64,000 bases of DNA from Protopterus annectens (GCF_019279795.1 NC_056726.1:1011417292-1011481291); one strand, 5' to 3'; counted from the first letter of the stretch, positions 44,395 through 55,274 are shown. Notes: generated by a model not told the origin, from the sequence alone. Numbers and translations: made by a program.

Positions 44395-46240
44395 AACTCC
44401 ACCCCTTTACCTTTCAACCAGTTTCTATAACTCTCTTAAAAAGCTTTTATATAAACTAAAACCTTGTTCCTCCTTAGCTGACAACCTTCCCACAGAATAC
44501 CTAAATCTAGCTGCAGATGCAATAGCATACCCAATCAGCATTCTTATTGAGACCAGTAACAGAATCCTGTGTCCCTAACCTGTAGAAAATGGTGCACATT
44601 ACCCCCTTACATAAAGGAGTTAATTCTACTGACATTACAAATTTCTGTCCCACAGCCATCCTGTCTCTCCTCTCCATCAACAATTTCTCCACAATCTCTT
44701 ACAAAATAAGCTAATCACCAATACATAACATGGATTTCAACCAGACCACATCACCTCTACTACATTACTATAATTTACAGACACTGTCAATAAAGCTCAA
44801 TCACAGCTCTAATAAACGTGTATCTGTAGTATTTCTATATCTATCAAATGCCTTTAACATGGTCTCTCACAGTAAACTCCTCAATCAACTTTCCAGCCTG
44901 GATCTATCACCTCCATCTATTCAGTGGTTCTCTAGCTACCTTGTCAACTGGCAACAAGCTGTAAAATGGACAGGATCCATCTCTGCATACAAGGATCCAT
45001 GCATGGCCCTCTATTCAATATTTTATCAATAACCTACATTCATCTTCTTTCAAAATGCAGATGACTCTACCATCATCTGCTCTTTAAACACCTTAACTCA
45101 CCTCCAAAAAAAATCACTCAACAAGCTGTCATCCCCATTGAAACCTGGCATACAAGAGCACAACGCCTACTCAACCCCCCCAAAAATAAACTCTTCCTCT
45201 TTACTCCAAAAACGCACACCCCTAACAAAGCATTTTTCAAAATCTTTTCGGCAAATGGCACTGAAATTGAATTAGTCTGCAATACCAAACTATTAGAAGC
45301 CATAATAGACGATAATCTTAAATTTGACCTCCACATATAAAGCAATGTCAAGAAAACCTATCAAAATTCGGTGTGCTATACAGAAACAAACATTTTCTGA
45401 GCACAGAAAATTACTTTAGCCAAAACCTACCTTCTGCCCTTCCTCATCTGTGGACCACCAATTTTAACCAATTTACAATCCTCCACAAAAACAAACTTGA
45501 AAGTTGCTACAACAGAATTGCCAAGTTAGCTACTAATTCATCCCCTTTTACCCATCAATGTAATGCTTTGCATACCCTTAACTGGCTGGAACTTCCCCTC
45601 CACCTCTCCTGCATTCAACTTATAACACAATATAAAATCTTAGACAAACCATTAGCCTGCCCAGCTCTTACGCCTTTAATTAACATATATTTCCCTGAAA
45701 GAACTCTTAGATCAGAAGACAAACAACTTATCACCATAAATAAACCAAATAAATCCCCTGGAAAAAGCCTATACTCATACTCAGTGGAAAAAAATGGAAC
45801 TCCTTATCTCTAACCACAAGAGCTATTGCTAACCTACCCACCTTTAAATGCTCCCTAAAAGAATATTTTACAAAATCTTGGACCTGATCCTGTGCCAGTC
45901 TAGGCTGAACTTACTCACTGTACTTCTGTCACCCTCTTCAGCCTAGCTCTCACTTCACAATCCTCTCTCATCTTCTACTCTACTCCTTTCTTTAGTTTTT
46001 CCCACTACCTTACCTTATGTCCTTCATCTCTGAAGACCTTTCCTCTACCTCTTTCTCTCCTCACTACTTACCTAAGCTACCTGAAGACACCCTAGCCTAC
46101 ACTCTTCTTATAATCTCCTTTTCTCTCCATCCTTCTTCCTTCTATAACCATAATATGAACATCATCTCTCATACTAAGACATCACTCAATTTCATCTCAC
46201 TATCTCTAATCATGTAATCTCTAATATCTCTTCAAATATC
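44395..46240 (+). pseudogene. 2A-LINE family copy, second half (RT and C-terminus)
   Basis: Continues the copy interrupted at 42750. RT-region readings include KRVSVVFLYLSNAFNMVSHSKLL (about 44810, motif A with Asp replaced by Asn) and VLYRNKHFLSTENYFS. The C-terminal part at 45373-45813 is open: SCYNRIAKLATNSSPFTHQC and LNWLELPLHLSCIQLITQYKILDK, matching 59722-59870. Broken by many stops, and the polymerase is dead. Confidence 0.8.
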
Positions 46241-46410
46241 TTATTAGAATTGTCTCAGGTCTCTTTTATCATATACTAATCTATGTAACTAATAATATGA
46301 CTACTGAGATTTCCCTCACATATTTTCTCCAGCTCATGTTATGTTTTTCATTGCACTTTACTATGAGACATATGTTCCATGTTTTTCTCATTACATTTTT
46401 ATTTCACTCA

Positions 46411-46955
46411 TGTTTTGTAGTGTAACATGATACTTTGTGTTTAAAATATCTGCACTTGATGTTTTGTAGTATAACATGATACTTTGTGATTTAAAATATC
46501 TGTACTCGATGTTTTGTAGTGCAGCATGATACTTTGTGTTTAAAATATCTGTACTTGATGTTTTGTAATGTAACATGATACTTTGTGTTTAAAATATCTG
46601 TACTTGATATTTTGTAGTGTAACATGATACTTTGTGATTTAAAATATCTGTACTTGATGTTTTGTAATGTAACAGGATACTTTGTGTTTAAAATATCTGT
46701 ACTTGATGTTTTGTAGTGTAATATGATACTTTCTGATTTAAAATATCTGTGCTTGATGTTTGTAGTGTAACTTGATACTTTGCGATTTAAAATAGCTGTA
46801 CTTGATGTTTTGTAGTGTAACAAGATACTTTGTGTTTAAAATATCTGTACTTGATGCTTTGTAGTGTAACATGATACTTTCTGATTTAAAATATTTGTGC
46901 TTGATGTTTTGTAGTGTAACATGATACTTTCTGATTTAAAATGTCTGTACTTGAT
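46411..46955. repeat. Minisatellite, ~49 bp unit, about 11 copies
   Basis: Units of the form tgttttgtagtgtaacatga tactttgtgtttaaaatatctg tacttga recur from 46411, with spacing of 48-50 bp and a gt/gat length variant. It lies in the 3' untranslated region of the LINE copy whose tail follows at 46985. Open frames across it are by-products of the period. Confidence 0.95.
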
Positions 46956-46984
46956 TTTTGAAATATTATGATTATAGAGTTTTT

Positions 46985-47065
46985 CACCCTAAGCCTCTGC
47001 TGAAAATGGGCACTTTCTGGCCCAGTTGGACTTTCCCAGTAGACACGTGTCAAATAAATAATAAA
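46985..47065 (+). mobile_element. LINE 3' tail (2A-LINE family)
   Basis: cctctgctgaaaatgggcac, then cccagttggactttcccagt and aaataaataataaaat. It ends the copy that begins at 41945. Confidence 0.82.
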
Positions 47066-47216
47066 ATATTTTTCTTAAATATGATTTTGGGAACAGAAAC
47101 ATTTCCTTCCTTTCTTCTTGCATAACTTTACATTTTATACAGTAGTTGAACAAGAGACTGAAATGTGCAACCAAAGGTATAACATATACTCACTGTATCA
47201 CAATTATAAGATGTAG

Positions 47217-47222
47217 TTTAAT
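47217..47222 (-). promoter_or_regulatory. Candidate poly(A) signal ATTAAA of the pentraxin gene
   Basis: The minus strand reads tattaaact about 125 bp downstream of the stop codon. This is a common variant signal. Assignment rests on position only. Confidence 0.35.
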
Positions 47223-47347
47223 ATAAATATTTTCCTTTGTTTTTATCAGTTTAAAGCTCTGGGAGTTGTCCACGTCGATCTTTCTCTCATCTCCCTACAG
47301 CAATAACTATAGTGTTTGCAGTTCCATTACACCCGAGGTTACTGCCC

Positions 47348-47557
47348 TCAGGGGCATATGTTGATGGGGTGACTGCTTATACCCCCATAAAGCTCCACTG
47401 CTGACTCTGTCCAAGCAATCAAGTTTCCAGTCATGTGACCAGAGCAGGTGCTGAGGTCATAGATTTCACCCTCTGAAAGCACTCTGTCCCACATGTTGAA
47501 GTCTGCAATTTCCCCCACAAAGGCCTGGGTGGCATCAAACCGTCCTCCAAAGGCATC
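47348..47557 (-). CDS. Last coding exon of a pentraxin-domain protein (neuronal pentraxin-like)
   Basis: On the minus strand a splice acceptor (atcatttttacag) at 47558-47560 is followed by 69 codons and TGA (47348-47350). The residues begin DAFGGRFDATQAFVGEIADF, then NMWDRVLSEGEIYDLSTC and GNLIAWTESAVELYGG, ending NICP. GGRFDATQAFVGE-x-x-x-FN-x-WDRVL followed by IAW and the YGG turn is the C-terminal part of the pentraxin (LamG-like) fold. It is closest, from memory of the family, to neuronal pentraxins, with PTX4 as an alternative. Pentraxins are secreted or membrane-anchored oligomeric lectin-like proteins that bind ligands with calcium. Calcium-site residues and the HxCxS/T signature lie in upstream exons, not found here. 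No stop, indel or repeat similarity: a live host exon. Confidence 0.85.
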   Translation of the reverse strand, partial: DAFGGRFDATQAFVGEIADFNMWDRVLSEGEIYDLSTCSGHMTGNLIAWTESAVELYGGISSHPINICP

Positions 47558-47560
47558 CTG

Positions 47561-48409
47561 TAAAAATGATTAAATTAAATGGATGTAACAACAATGTTCA
47601 TGTGACAAATTTAAACAAACAAACAAACATGATACAGTTCCTATTTCAGGATCTCAGTAAAGCTGTTTCATAGTTATAATTCTGTACCATATACTACAAC
47701 ATACAATACATTGTATGGTATTCTATATGTCATATTTCACTTATCTCCTGTTTAATATGACTCATAACTTGGTGTAGATTGGCTTTTATTGACTTCATTC
47801 TGTTTTTCACATTATTCTACATAATATATGAGAATACTTTATTCTCAGTCAGTCAAAAGACTTCTCAGAATTTATTCACTGTCAAAAGAAAAAAGCACAA
47901 AAGAATTTTAAGTGGCTAAAATATTCCATGCCATTAGTTTTAAAAATAAGAACAAAAATGCCCCCGGATTGGTATGGTAGAACACCCTCACCCACTTTGT
48001 CCTGTAAAGAAGCTTTGTGAGTTATTGGGATTAATGACATGAAATTAGTTAATACATAAAGTCATAATGGTGTTAATGTTATCTTCTATCACTTGATTGC
48101 AATGCTTAAGGATGATTAATGCCTTTTTTAAAAATTTCTATCTTCATATTACTAATAACTCAATGAGTAAACATTTACTTGCAAGTTACATCTGTGTGTT
48201 TTGCTCAGGAATATTGATGTACTTACCCTTGATGTAATGTACCATATCCCTTGCAAGCATTTACTTCTGTTGATTTTGAAATGCCTTGCCTATGAACACC
48301 TGAAGCAGGCTTTTGGCGTGCACACTTCAGTTTAAGGAATATTAACAATTAGTTATGACCTTTCTCTTATGTAATGGTATGTTTTACTGTATATTATACA
48401 ATGACAGGC
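47561..48409 (-). other. Intron of the pentraxin gene; no feature recognised
   Basis: AT-rich. Upstream coding exons would lie at higher coordinates on the minus strand. None was recognised up to 64000, so the intron probably exceeds 16 kb and contains the transposons described below. Confidence 0.5.
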
Positions 48410-48825
48410 CATTAACATTCAAAAACAAGCACGCTGATTGGGCAGCCCAACCAGTGTGTCTGCAGTAAATTGAGCATATACCAACAGAGAAATGTCCGGT
48501 CGCTAAAGGGCCACTGAGCGACCAGACTTTTTTTTTCTATTGGTATATGGTAGACAGGCATTAGTCTGAAGGAAAGAAAGTCTGAAACTGAAAAGTGTGC
48601 CATTCCTCATAAAAATTTGTGGTTTTCTGATAAATCACCGAGGAACGAAGTCACTAAATAATGAAGTGACGCATTTCAGTTTCAGACCTTCTTTCCTTCA
48701 GACAATGCACAATTATTCTCATAGATTTCTATGTTTATAAGAGAAAAATTAACAATTGATCCCCTCCTTTATTTATGCTTTGTCTACATTTCTTGAAATA
48801 AAAGGTTGAGAGGTACATATGAGAG
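48410..48825. mobile_element. MITE-like repeat with nested hairpins
   Basis: 48483-48549 forms a long hairpin: catataccaa / ttggtatatg outside and gtccggtcgct / agcgaccagac inside. 48571-48600 (gtctgaaggaaagaaagtct) pairs with 48684-48703 (ccttctttccttcagac). Blocks aaatttgtggttttctg and gaagtcactaaataatga recur at 10940-11050. The right edge ggttgagaggt is complementary to the left edge of the 10.9 kb copy. Confidence 0.6.
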
Positions 48826-49167
48826 CAGAGAAAATGCAAGGAAAATCAGGTACATTCTGCAAAACTAAAGAAACATACCCGGTTTTCCTTGCATTTTCCC
48901 TGTCTCATACTTATAATCTGTCCAGAGGTTACATTTTTTTTTCTTTAAAAAAAAATTAGCAACAGAGATCTTCCTTTCTCCACTGCTTGCTTTCTAAAGC
49001 ACTGATGTACTGTGTAAGCATGGGAACCTAAGTCCCATACTCATATGCAGTACATCATCAAAGGACAGAATCCAGAAATAACTCAGAAGAACACCACGGT
49101 ACGATTATACAAACACATTATTTACGAAAATTAAGTAATTTATTTCTTAAATAATGTCAATGTATAA
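48826..49167. other. No gene; small inverted repeat
   Basis: gaaaatgcaaggaaaa (about 48832) and ttttccttgcattttc (about 48883) are an inverted pair that could form a hairpin. Otherwise unassigned. Confidence 0.5.
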
Positions 49168-49300
49168 TAGCAATGACCCATGGCTGGGTGTGGCTAATGC
49201 TTAATTTATGCATGGTTAGCTTTGTTTGGTCATGAGGGTGAAACCATGTCAACCGTGGGTAAATCCAGCATTACCCACATCCAGCAATGGGTTATTGCTA
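49168..49300. mobile_element. Small foldback element, ~133 bp
   Basis: Inverted termini tagcaatgacccatggctgg and its counterpart ccagcaatgggttattgcta (mismatches inside), flanked by ta-rich DNA. No coding capacity. Confidence 0.6.
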
Positions 49301-49387
49301 TATTGTAGTCAGGTTGCATAGTCATAAACACATGTAGATGAAGAAAGAAGACAATTTTTGGTCCAATAACTTTACCCACGAATAAGT

Positions 49388-51100
49388 CCATAGGTTCATA
49401 GGTGTGTACTAGGCTAATGGCCCTGGAGCCTTTACAAGCCTAGCCCATAGGATTACCCTGGCATTGTGCCACCTGACTTTAGTTTCCAGTGCTTCTGTCG
49501 AGTAGAGCCACTGGAGTGATCCCAGGGGTGAATTTTCTATTTCCCATCCACTCATAAAGATTTCTCTTGAAGAGGGCCAGTGAGGTGCTCTGTTTGACAT
49601 GTATGGGAAGTCTGTTCCATAGTATAGGCAGTTTCTGGGTTCCGAACCTGCCCCTCCAGCAAATTCTGTTTATTGTGGTAATGAGGTTGAGGTCTCTGAA
49701 GCGTGTGGTGTGGAAGGATTGGGATTTCTTTAGAAGTAGCATTTCTAACAGAGCTGGGTCAGACATGGCTTTATAAGTCAAGCAGAGATTGCCTCTAAGT
49801 AGGCGATATGAGACAGAGAATAGTTGGATTTTGAGTCTGTCCATATAGGACAAGTGTTTAAGGCCTAGGATCCTCTTTGTGAGGTACTTTTGCAGCCTCT
49901 CCAGTTGTTGCAGGTGTCTAGTGAGGTACATGCCAAATGGGGCATTGTACACGATGATTGGCCTAATGAGGGATGAGTAGAGGGAGACAATGACCTCTTT
50001 CTTCCTGGATGCAAAACCCTTAGTAATGAGATGTGCCACATAGAAGGACTTTCTGACCACAGTTGTAGTGTGGTGGTCAAAAGACAGGCTGCTGTCAACC
50101 TGCGTTCCCAGATCTCTTGTAATGCCTTCTGTGTTCAGTGGACTACTATCGATGTGGTAGGTCATGGGAACTGGGTTTTTCCCAAAGGGGACGATGACAC
50201 ATTTTTTGGCATTGAGCTTAAGGCTAAGGTTCTGACACCAGTCATTGGTCTCAGTGAGGCCTTTCTGTAGGATGTCAGCATCACTTGGGGAGTTAATAAT
50301 GGCTCCCAACTTGCAATTGTCTGCAAACTTTGTCAGCCAGAGTCCCTTCTTGTTGGACTGGACTTCTGAGAAGTAGATACCAAACAGGAGAGGATCCAGG
50401 ACCGATCCCTGTGGGACACCACTGATGACTGGTCTGCAGTCTGACTTGGAGTCAGCTACTTTCACACTGTGGGTTCTATCTGTGAGCCAGTTTGCAACCC
50501 ATCTAGTGATGTAGGGTTTGATGCCTAGATTAGTGAGTTTTTCTATGATTCCTGAGTGGGGAATGGTATCAAAGGCCTTGGCCAGAGCAAGGTAGGCTGC
50601 ATTAACCATCTTGCCTTCATCCACAGCTCTGGTGACTAACTCAAAGAAGTCGACCAAGTTAAGCAGACATGATCTACCCTTCAAAAAACCAAACTGTGTG
50701 GGATCCATAATTTGGAGATTCCCTATATTCTTGTTTATTACGTCCATGATGATGTGTTCCATAGCTTTGCATATCAGACTTGTCAGGCTAATGGGGTGAT
50801 AGTTCCCGGGGTCTGTAGTCACTCCTCCTTTGTGGAGAGGGATGACTATAGCAGTGCACCATTCAGTAGAGACAAAGCCTGAGGTGAGGCTGTGATTGAA
50901 CAGGGCACACAAATGAGGTGCCAGTTAACTCTGTAGTTCATGTAGAACACAGCCGGTGATATTGTCAGGTCCCATAGAAGCTGTATTCTTGGCCTTGGAC
51001 AGTGCTGTTTTAAGCTGTGCAGCAGTAATACTGGGTGCCTGACAATCTACTGGTATTGTGATTGGTCCTTTAGGGAGGGAGAGAGGGGAAAAGGGAAAAG
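49388..51100 (-). mobile_element. CR1 copy, 5'-truncated
   Basis: The 3' terminal repeat (cataggttcataggtgtgta) is at 49388 and the tail motif aggctaatggccctgg follows. The coding region runs to about 51080 on the minus strand (linker segments with VLHELQ-type sequence upstream of the open frame). Confidence 0.9.
49479..50912 (-). CDS. CR1 ORF2 RT domain, 477-residue open frame, catalytic Asp altered
   Basis: The longest uninterrupted LINE frame in the window. From the RT start it reads NYHPISLTSLICKAMEHII, FLKGRSCLLNLVDFFE, AYLALAKAFDTIPH, VPQGSVLDPLLFGIYF, LTKFADNCKLGAI, and the C-terminal LPILWNRLPIHVKQSTSLALFKRNL ending KFTPGITPVALL. Compared with sister copies, motif A Asp (AYLDLAKAFD) is Ala here, and the FADD box is FADN. 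Two catalytic carboxylates are therefore lost although the frame is open. The Met at 50912 is internal to the original ORF2; the endonuclease is absent. It lies inside the probable pentraxin intron. Confidence 0.85.
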   Translation of the reverse strand: MCALFNHSLTSGFVSTEWCTAIVIPLHKGGVTTDPGNYHPISLTSLICKAMEHIIMDVINKNIGNLQIMDPTQFGFLKGRSCLLNLVDFFELVTRAVDEGKMVNAAYLALAKAFDTIPHSGIIEKLTNLGIKPYITRWVANWLTDRTHSVKVADSKSDCRPVISGVPQGSVLDPLLFGIYFSEVQSNKKGLWLTKFADNCKLGAIINSPSDADILQKGLTETNDWCQNLSLKLNAKKCVIVPFGKNPVPMTYHIDSSPLNTEGITRDLGTQVDSSLSFDHHTTTVVRKSFYVAHLITKGFASRKKEVIVSLYSSLIRPIIVYNAPFGMYLTRHLQQLERLQKYLTKRILGLKHLSYMDRLKIQLFSVSYRLLRGNLCLTYKAMSDPALLEMLLLKKSQSFHTTRFRDLNLITTINRICWRGRFGTQKLPILWNRLPIHVKQSTSLALFKRNLYEWMGNRKFTPGITPVALLDRSTGN

Positions 51101-51540
51101 TGCTGCCTCTTTTGTTTCTACTTTTTTCCCAGCTGTTCTAGATTTCCAAGTTCCGTTGCATAACTCTGTAGCTATAGACTCTAGCCATCCTTCTACCACA
51201 GGAATGCTTTCCAGGGCCCAATCACCTTCTCCATGAAGTATTGTATGTTAATGTCAGTCTTGTATCACATCCCTGCTCCGAACCTAACATTGCATCCACC
51301 TTCCTCTTATTTCTCTTCAGTTCTACACCACCTATCATTGCCAAGTGATATAATTTTTCTTTACCTCATACAGAATGTACATTCCTAGAAACAAGCATTA
51401 CTCGCACTGCAAGTCCTCCATTCCATTTACCATCTTGGTGGCCCTGTTTTACATAGTATCAACCACCTTACAGCCCTCAGATATTACCTTTAAAATTGAA
51501 CACAGTCCTTTTTCCTCCCATGACAATGTATTACTTTTCA
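51101..51540. other. No gene recognised
   Basis: Anonymous DNA, pyrimidine-rich in part. A short frame at 51375-51587 has no recognisable domain. Confidence 0.5.
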
Positions 51541-51900
51541 ATAATTCATTCATTATGCAGTACCTACTTTATCCAATTCAGAGATGAAGGTGAGCTACAG
51601 CCTATCCTGGGACTCACTGGTCATAAGGCAGGGAAACCTATGCAAGACAGGATGCCAGTCTTTTGCAGAATGCACACACAAATACAGCTACAGGCATACC
51701 CATGGGTGACTTAAAGGATCACCATTTCACCTATAGCATGCTTTGAGATGGGAGAGTAAAACAGAGCAATCAGTGATAACCTGCATGGATACAGGAAGGA
51801 CATATAGACCCTGCATAGAAGGATCCCCGACCAAGAACATTACTGGAGTACCAAGCACTGCAAGGCATCAATGATAATCACTGTGTCACTGTACCTTCTA
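51541..51900 (-). mobile_element. V-SINE with L2-type tail, inverted
   Basis: Begins with attcattcatt (an inverted TGAATGAAT 3' end). It continues as inverted LINE-derived tail (gagctacagcctatcctggg, caggatgccagtc, cacacacaaatacag), then inverted V-SINE core remnants (ggaaggacatatagaccctg) and an inverted tRNA-like head (tcactgtgtcactgtacctt). A different V-SINE subfamily from that at 37190, because the tail differs. Confidence 0.7.
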
Positions 51901-52215
51901 TATAACCTTTCAGTCTTTTGAATTGGACTACAAATGTACGTCTGTAGGATTTTCATTCCTCTATCTAGGCAAACATGGCTATTTAAGCCTTGTATCTAGA
52001 ATCAGGAATGTTATAATACCTGATGAAGGGCTCTTGCTAGCCTAGAAGCTTGAGTAATTGCAAAATTTACTTTGGTCCAGTAAAGGGTATTACATCACTT
52101 TTTATTTTTTATTTATTTATTTTTTTTTTTTATTATTTTGGAGCTTTTCTACCTGGGCCTTTGCTAGCTATCTTCCTCTGCTCACTATACTTCTTCATAG
52201 AATAGAGCCTATGAT
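51901..52215. other. Penelope-like terminal motif and T-rich tract; no gene
   Basis: ctgatgaagggctcttgcta at 52020 is followed by aagcttgag and a taaaggtatt-type end. It resembles the inverted segment near 1650, so the two are one repeat family. A T-rich tract lies at about 52085-52135. Then ggagcttttctacctgggcc (about 52140) looks like the start of a 2A-LINE tail. Confidence 0.45.
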
Positions 52216-52530
52216 AACTACATCTGAACTCGATGCTGCGGCAGCTCTGCCACAAGGCCTTACTCCTACAGGTTGACTGAGAATTTTGTCATTGTATAAT
52301 AGCATGCAGTCACTACAGCTGACCTTGATACTGCAGGAGTTTTGTCAAAAGGACCTACTCCTACAAGTTTACTGAGAATTTTGTCATTGTATAATAGCCT
52401 GCGGTCACTATATCTGACCTCAATACTGTAGGAGATCTGTCACAAGGCCCTTGATACTGTAGGAGATCTTCCACAAGGCCCTACTCCTACAAATTAATTA
52501 GAATTTTGTCATTGTATAATGTAAGCACAT
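52216..52530. repeat. Minisatellite, ~95-100 bp unit, about 3 copies
   Basis: Repeated block ctactcctacaggttgactg agaattttgtcattgtataa tagc, followed by a gacc-ttgatactgcaggag segment. The third unit contains a local duplication of ttgatactgtaggagatct. Confidence 0.9.
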
Positions 52531-52789
52531 TTATCATGAAGAACCTTGCTGCACATTAACTTAATCAGTTACATACATGCCTGCTCTGTGATTGAAAGTC
52601 TCTGTGAAATAGTCCTTGCACTCTAAGGACCACTCACTAAGTTGGCCACTGTCCCCTTTTTCTTGATCAGTAGACTCTACTGGATATGATAGTTATTTAG
52701 CCTCAGGAAATAACAGAAAACTTGTTTTAATTTGGCATTTCTTTGTAAATTGTGTTGTACTGGCTATAAACTGATTGCTTTTAGTTATA

Positions 52790-54337
52790 ATTTGACCTGA
52801 GGGTGGGAAGCCTGTTATGCTGAACTTCACTTTGCTCCCCTACCCTACCCCAAACTCCCATCCACCCCCTCTTACCCTAATATAATACTTCCTACATACA
52901 CATTTCAATTGTGAGTCTCATTCCAAAACCCTCTCCAAATGACTTTACTACTTCTGTACATACACTTCAGTTTCTTGTTTCCTATTTCCCTATCTCCATT
53001 TAATTTTTAGTCCCATTCTCAACTTTCTCCCAATCATACTGCTTTGCACTATATCCATTCATAATCACTACACTCCCTAAAAGTACCTATCTATTCCACA
53101 TTGTATCTTTTACTTTTCCCAAATAAACTCTCATGTCTTCTTATTTTGACTACATTATTATACTCTAGCCTTTCATACACCTCTATTCCTTACATTCTGA
53201 AGAAGATACCAGGACAATCTAACTCTCTTCTTTTATAGAAAATACGTCTCTCCTTACCTGTCCTTACCAGCTTTCAGAAACCACAATAACTGAGTCTCTT
53301 ACTGTCCTGCAACTTCTTGTTTCCTTGTTCATTGCTACTTCCCCACTACCTGACACCTATAAAATACAGATTCCTGTACTTAATTATGCTACTATTTGGC
53401 TTATCCACTGTTGTTCTTCTTCTAATGTGCCATCTTTCATCCCACTATAACTCAATATCTTTCAACATCCCTCCAACTTTGTCCCAAACACCCATCAATA
53501 CTTCCTCTTTACACTCACCACACATTGCACCAAACCTATTTAATATTACCCCTCATCTTCATTCCAAATATAGACTGATTATCCGCACTTCAAATCAAAC
53601 CAAAACAAAATTAAGTGCAAGAATCCTCTCCAAAAAACAAGTAAGCATAATTCCCCAGTATACTTAAATCCTTCTAGGAGGAGATATACACCCTAATCCT
53701 GGCCCCACCTATCACAATGAACACAGAGATAATTCTCTTCAACACACTTTTCTAACCCAACAACAGCCAATCTCCAGGCCTGGTGATCTAATTTTTGCTG
53801 CAATAAATGTTAGAGGTATAAGAACTAAAAGTACTGAATTACATGGCTAGATTACCCAACATAAGGTTTATGTTCTCGCTGTAACTAAAATTAACTAACT
53901 TAAAAACAGCAAAAACTACTCTGAATATATACCTCCTGACTATAATATCATCTATGATGACTGCATAAAGAGGAAAGGGGTGGTATTATTTTAATATTTC
54001 CCAACACCTACCACATTCCCCCTTACAGCAAACCAACACCAAAATTCAGTTCATCATAGCTTATTACTTTCCTCAAAATAAACAATTATAAACAAATTTG
54101 TATTACTGTCCTTTATATCCCTCCAACCAACAATACAGCTTTACTGCACAATATCCTACATTGGATGCCCATAACATTTCCACAAGAAAAAAATACTGAT
54201 AGGTGATGTGAATGTCAATTGATTGGATATAAATAATATAAACTCCCTTACATCAGCATGAACATATATGATTTCACACAGCTAATTAATGAGCCCACAC
54301 ATTATAGCAAGACATCAAATTCTCTATTAGACTGGAA
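52790..54337 (+). pseudogene. 2A-LINE family copy, 5' UTR and endonuclease, broken
   Basis: 53317-53667 encodes a hydrophobic N-terminal segment (LIMLLFGLSTVVLLLMC). One in-frame TAA (53665-53667) precedes LLGGDIHPNPGP (motif Asp at 53683), in the same frame. Endonuclease pieces follow: NVRGIRTKS, PPDYNIIYDD, IGDVNV. A CR1 fragment interrupts at 54338. A short continuation at about 54727-54775 (SDSVTDHLPVN) carries the endonuclease end. Confidence 0.75.
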
Positions 54338-54720
54338 AGGTTCATAGATGTTTACTAGGCTAACAACCACAAGGGTCTTTTTAAGCTAACCATGCATCCC
54401 AAATCTCTGACAGGTTCTGATACCTTTGATAAGTTAAGCATGGGCCTGGGACATTAATCATTTTTAGACTGCCTGTGTCCATTAAAGACATAGGTGCCAA
54501 ACCAGGGATTCCTGGTTTGGCAACAGGAATTTGGAACCAGTTTCCCATCCAATTGTCCAAGTTGCACTTGAATTGGCTTAGGGCAGAACTCTGCTTCACA
54601 TGAATGGGGAGCCAGCCTGTACCATAGACGGGGTAGTCTCTGGGATACATACATATCTCTCCAGCAGGTCCTTTTTATATCACAGGCAAGGTTTAAGTCA
54701 GAACCTAGCAAATACTCCAC
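54338..54720 (-). pseudogene. Old CR1 fragment (3' end) inserted in a LINE
   Basis: ggttcatagatgtttactag is followed by a minus-strand C-terminal part: SDLNLACDIKRTCWRDMYVSQRLPRLWYRL, then HVKQSSALSQFKCNLDNWMG. These match the ends of the other CR1 ORF2s in two frames. Confidence 0.8.
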
Positions 54721-54775
54721 CACAGGTACAATGTCAGACTCTGTCACTGATCATCTCCCAGTCAATACCACCAGA

Positions 54776-54870
54776 TTTATTTATTTATTTATATGTGTTG
54801 ACCGGGAGTGTCTAACTGGATGTAGGTCCATTTTCAGTGGAGGCCCGGGGAGAAAAGCTCCACAGTTAAA
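54776..54870 (-). mobile_element. LINE 3' tail (2A-LINE family), inverted
   Basis: tttatttatttatatgtgtt gaccgggagtgtctaactgg, then ccattttcagtggaggcccg ggg: the inverse of the tail at 60375-60450. The segment up to about 55160 may be the rest of this copy but shows no coding match. Confidence 0.8.
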
Positions 54871-55159
54871 ATAAACAGACAGTAGTTACTTTGGATTACA
54901 TAGTGATTAACAATTTACATAGCAATTACTTACAACATATTTACAGATGAAGAACATAGTACATCAGTAGACAACTAGAATCTTTATCTGTGAAGTACAT
55001 AACAGACATTAACAAATGTTAAAATAAGAACCCCGGCAATATGTAAACTAGAAGTAGCATCATTTTACGAGGTACAATAAGCACCGTGGTTAGTTGTCCA
55101 CCGCGGTTGTACTTTAGATTGGCATTTAGGACACCAATGAAATTACAGATTTACCAGAC
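54871..55159. other. No gene recognised
   Basis: AT-rich, between an inverted LINE tail and the presumed 5' region of the next LINE. Confidence 0.4.
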
Positions 55160-55274
55160 GAGACAAACGCGTGGAACAAACTGACTACTTGCTGCAGAGT
55201 GAGGTCTTTCAGCGTTGCTTAGCAATACGCTTTTCCGCAGTACTTCACTTTCTGGATTCCTGGTCCGTTTCTGT

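Noticed and set aside
46391-46823. Repetitive protein of Tyr/Lys/Ser-rich units
   Set aside because: Frames across the 49 bp minisatellite. The units vary in length (48-50 bp), so no frame is maintained.
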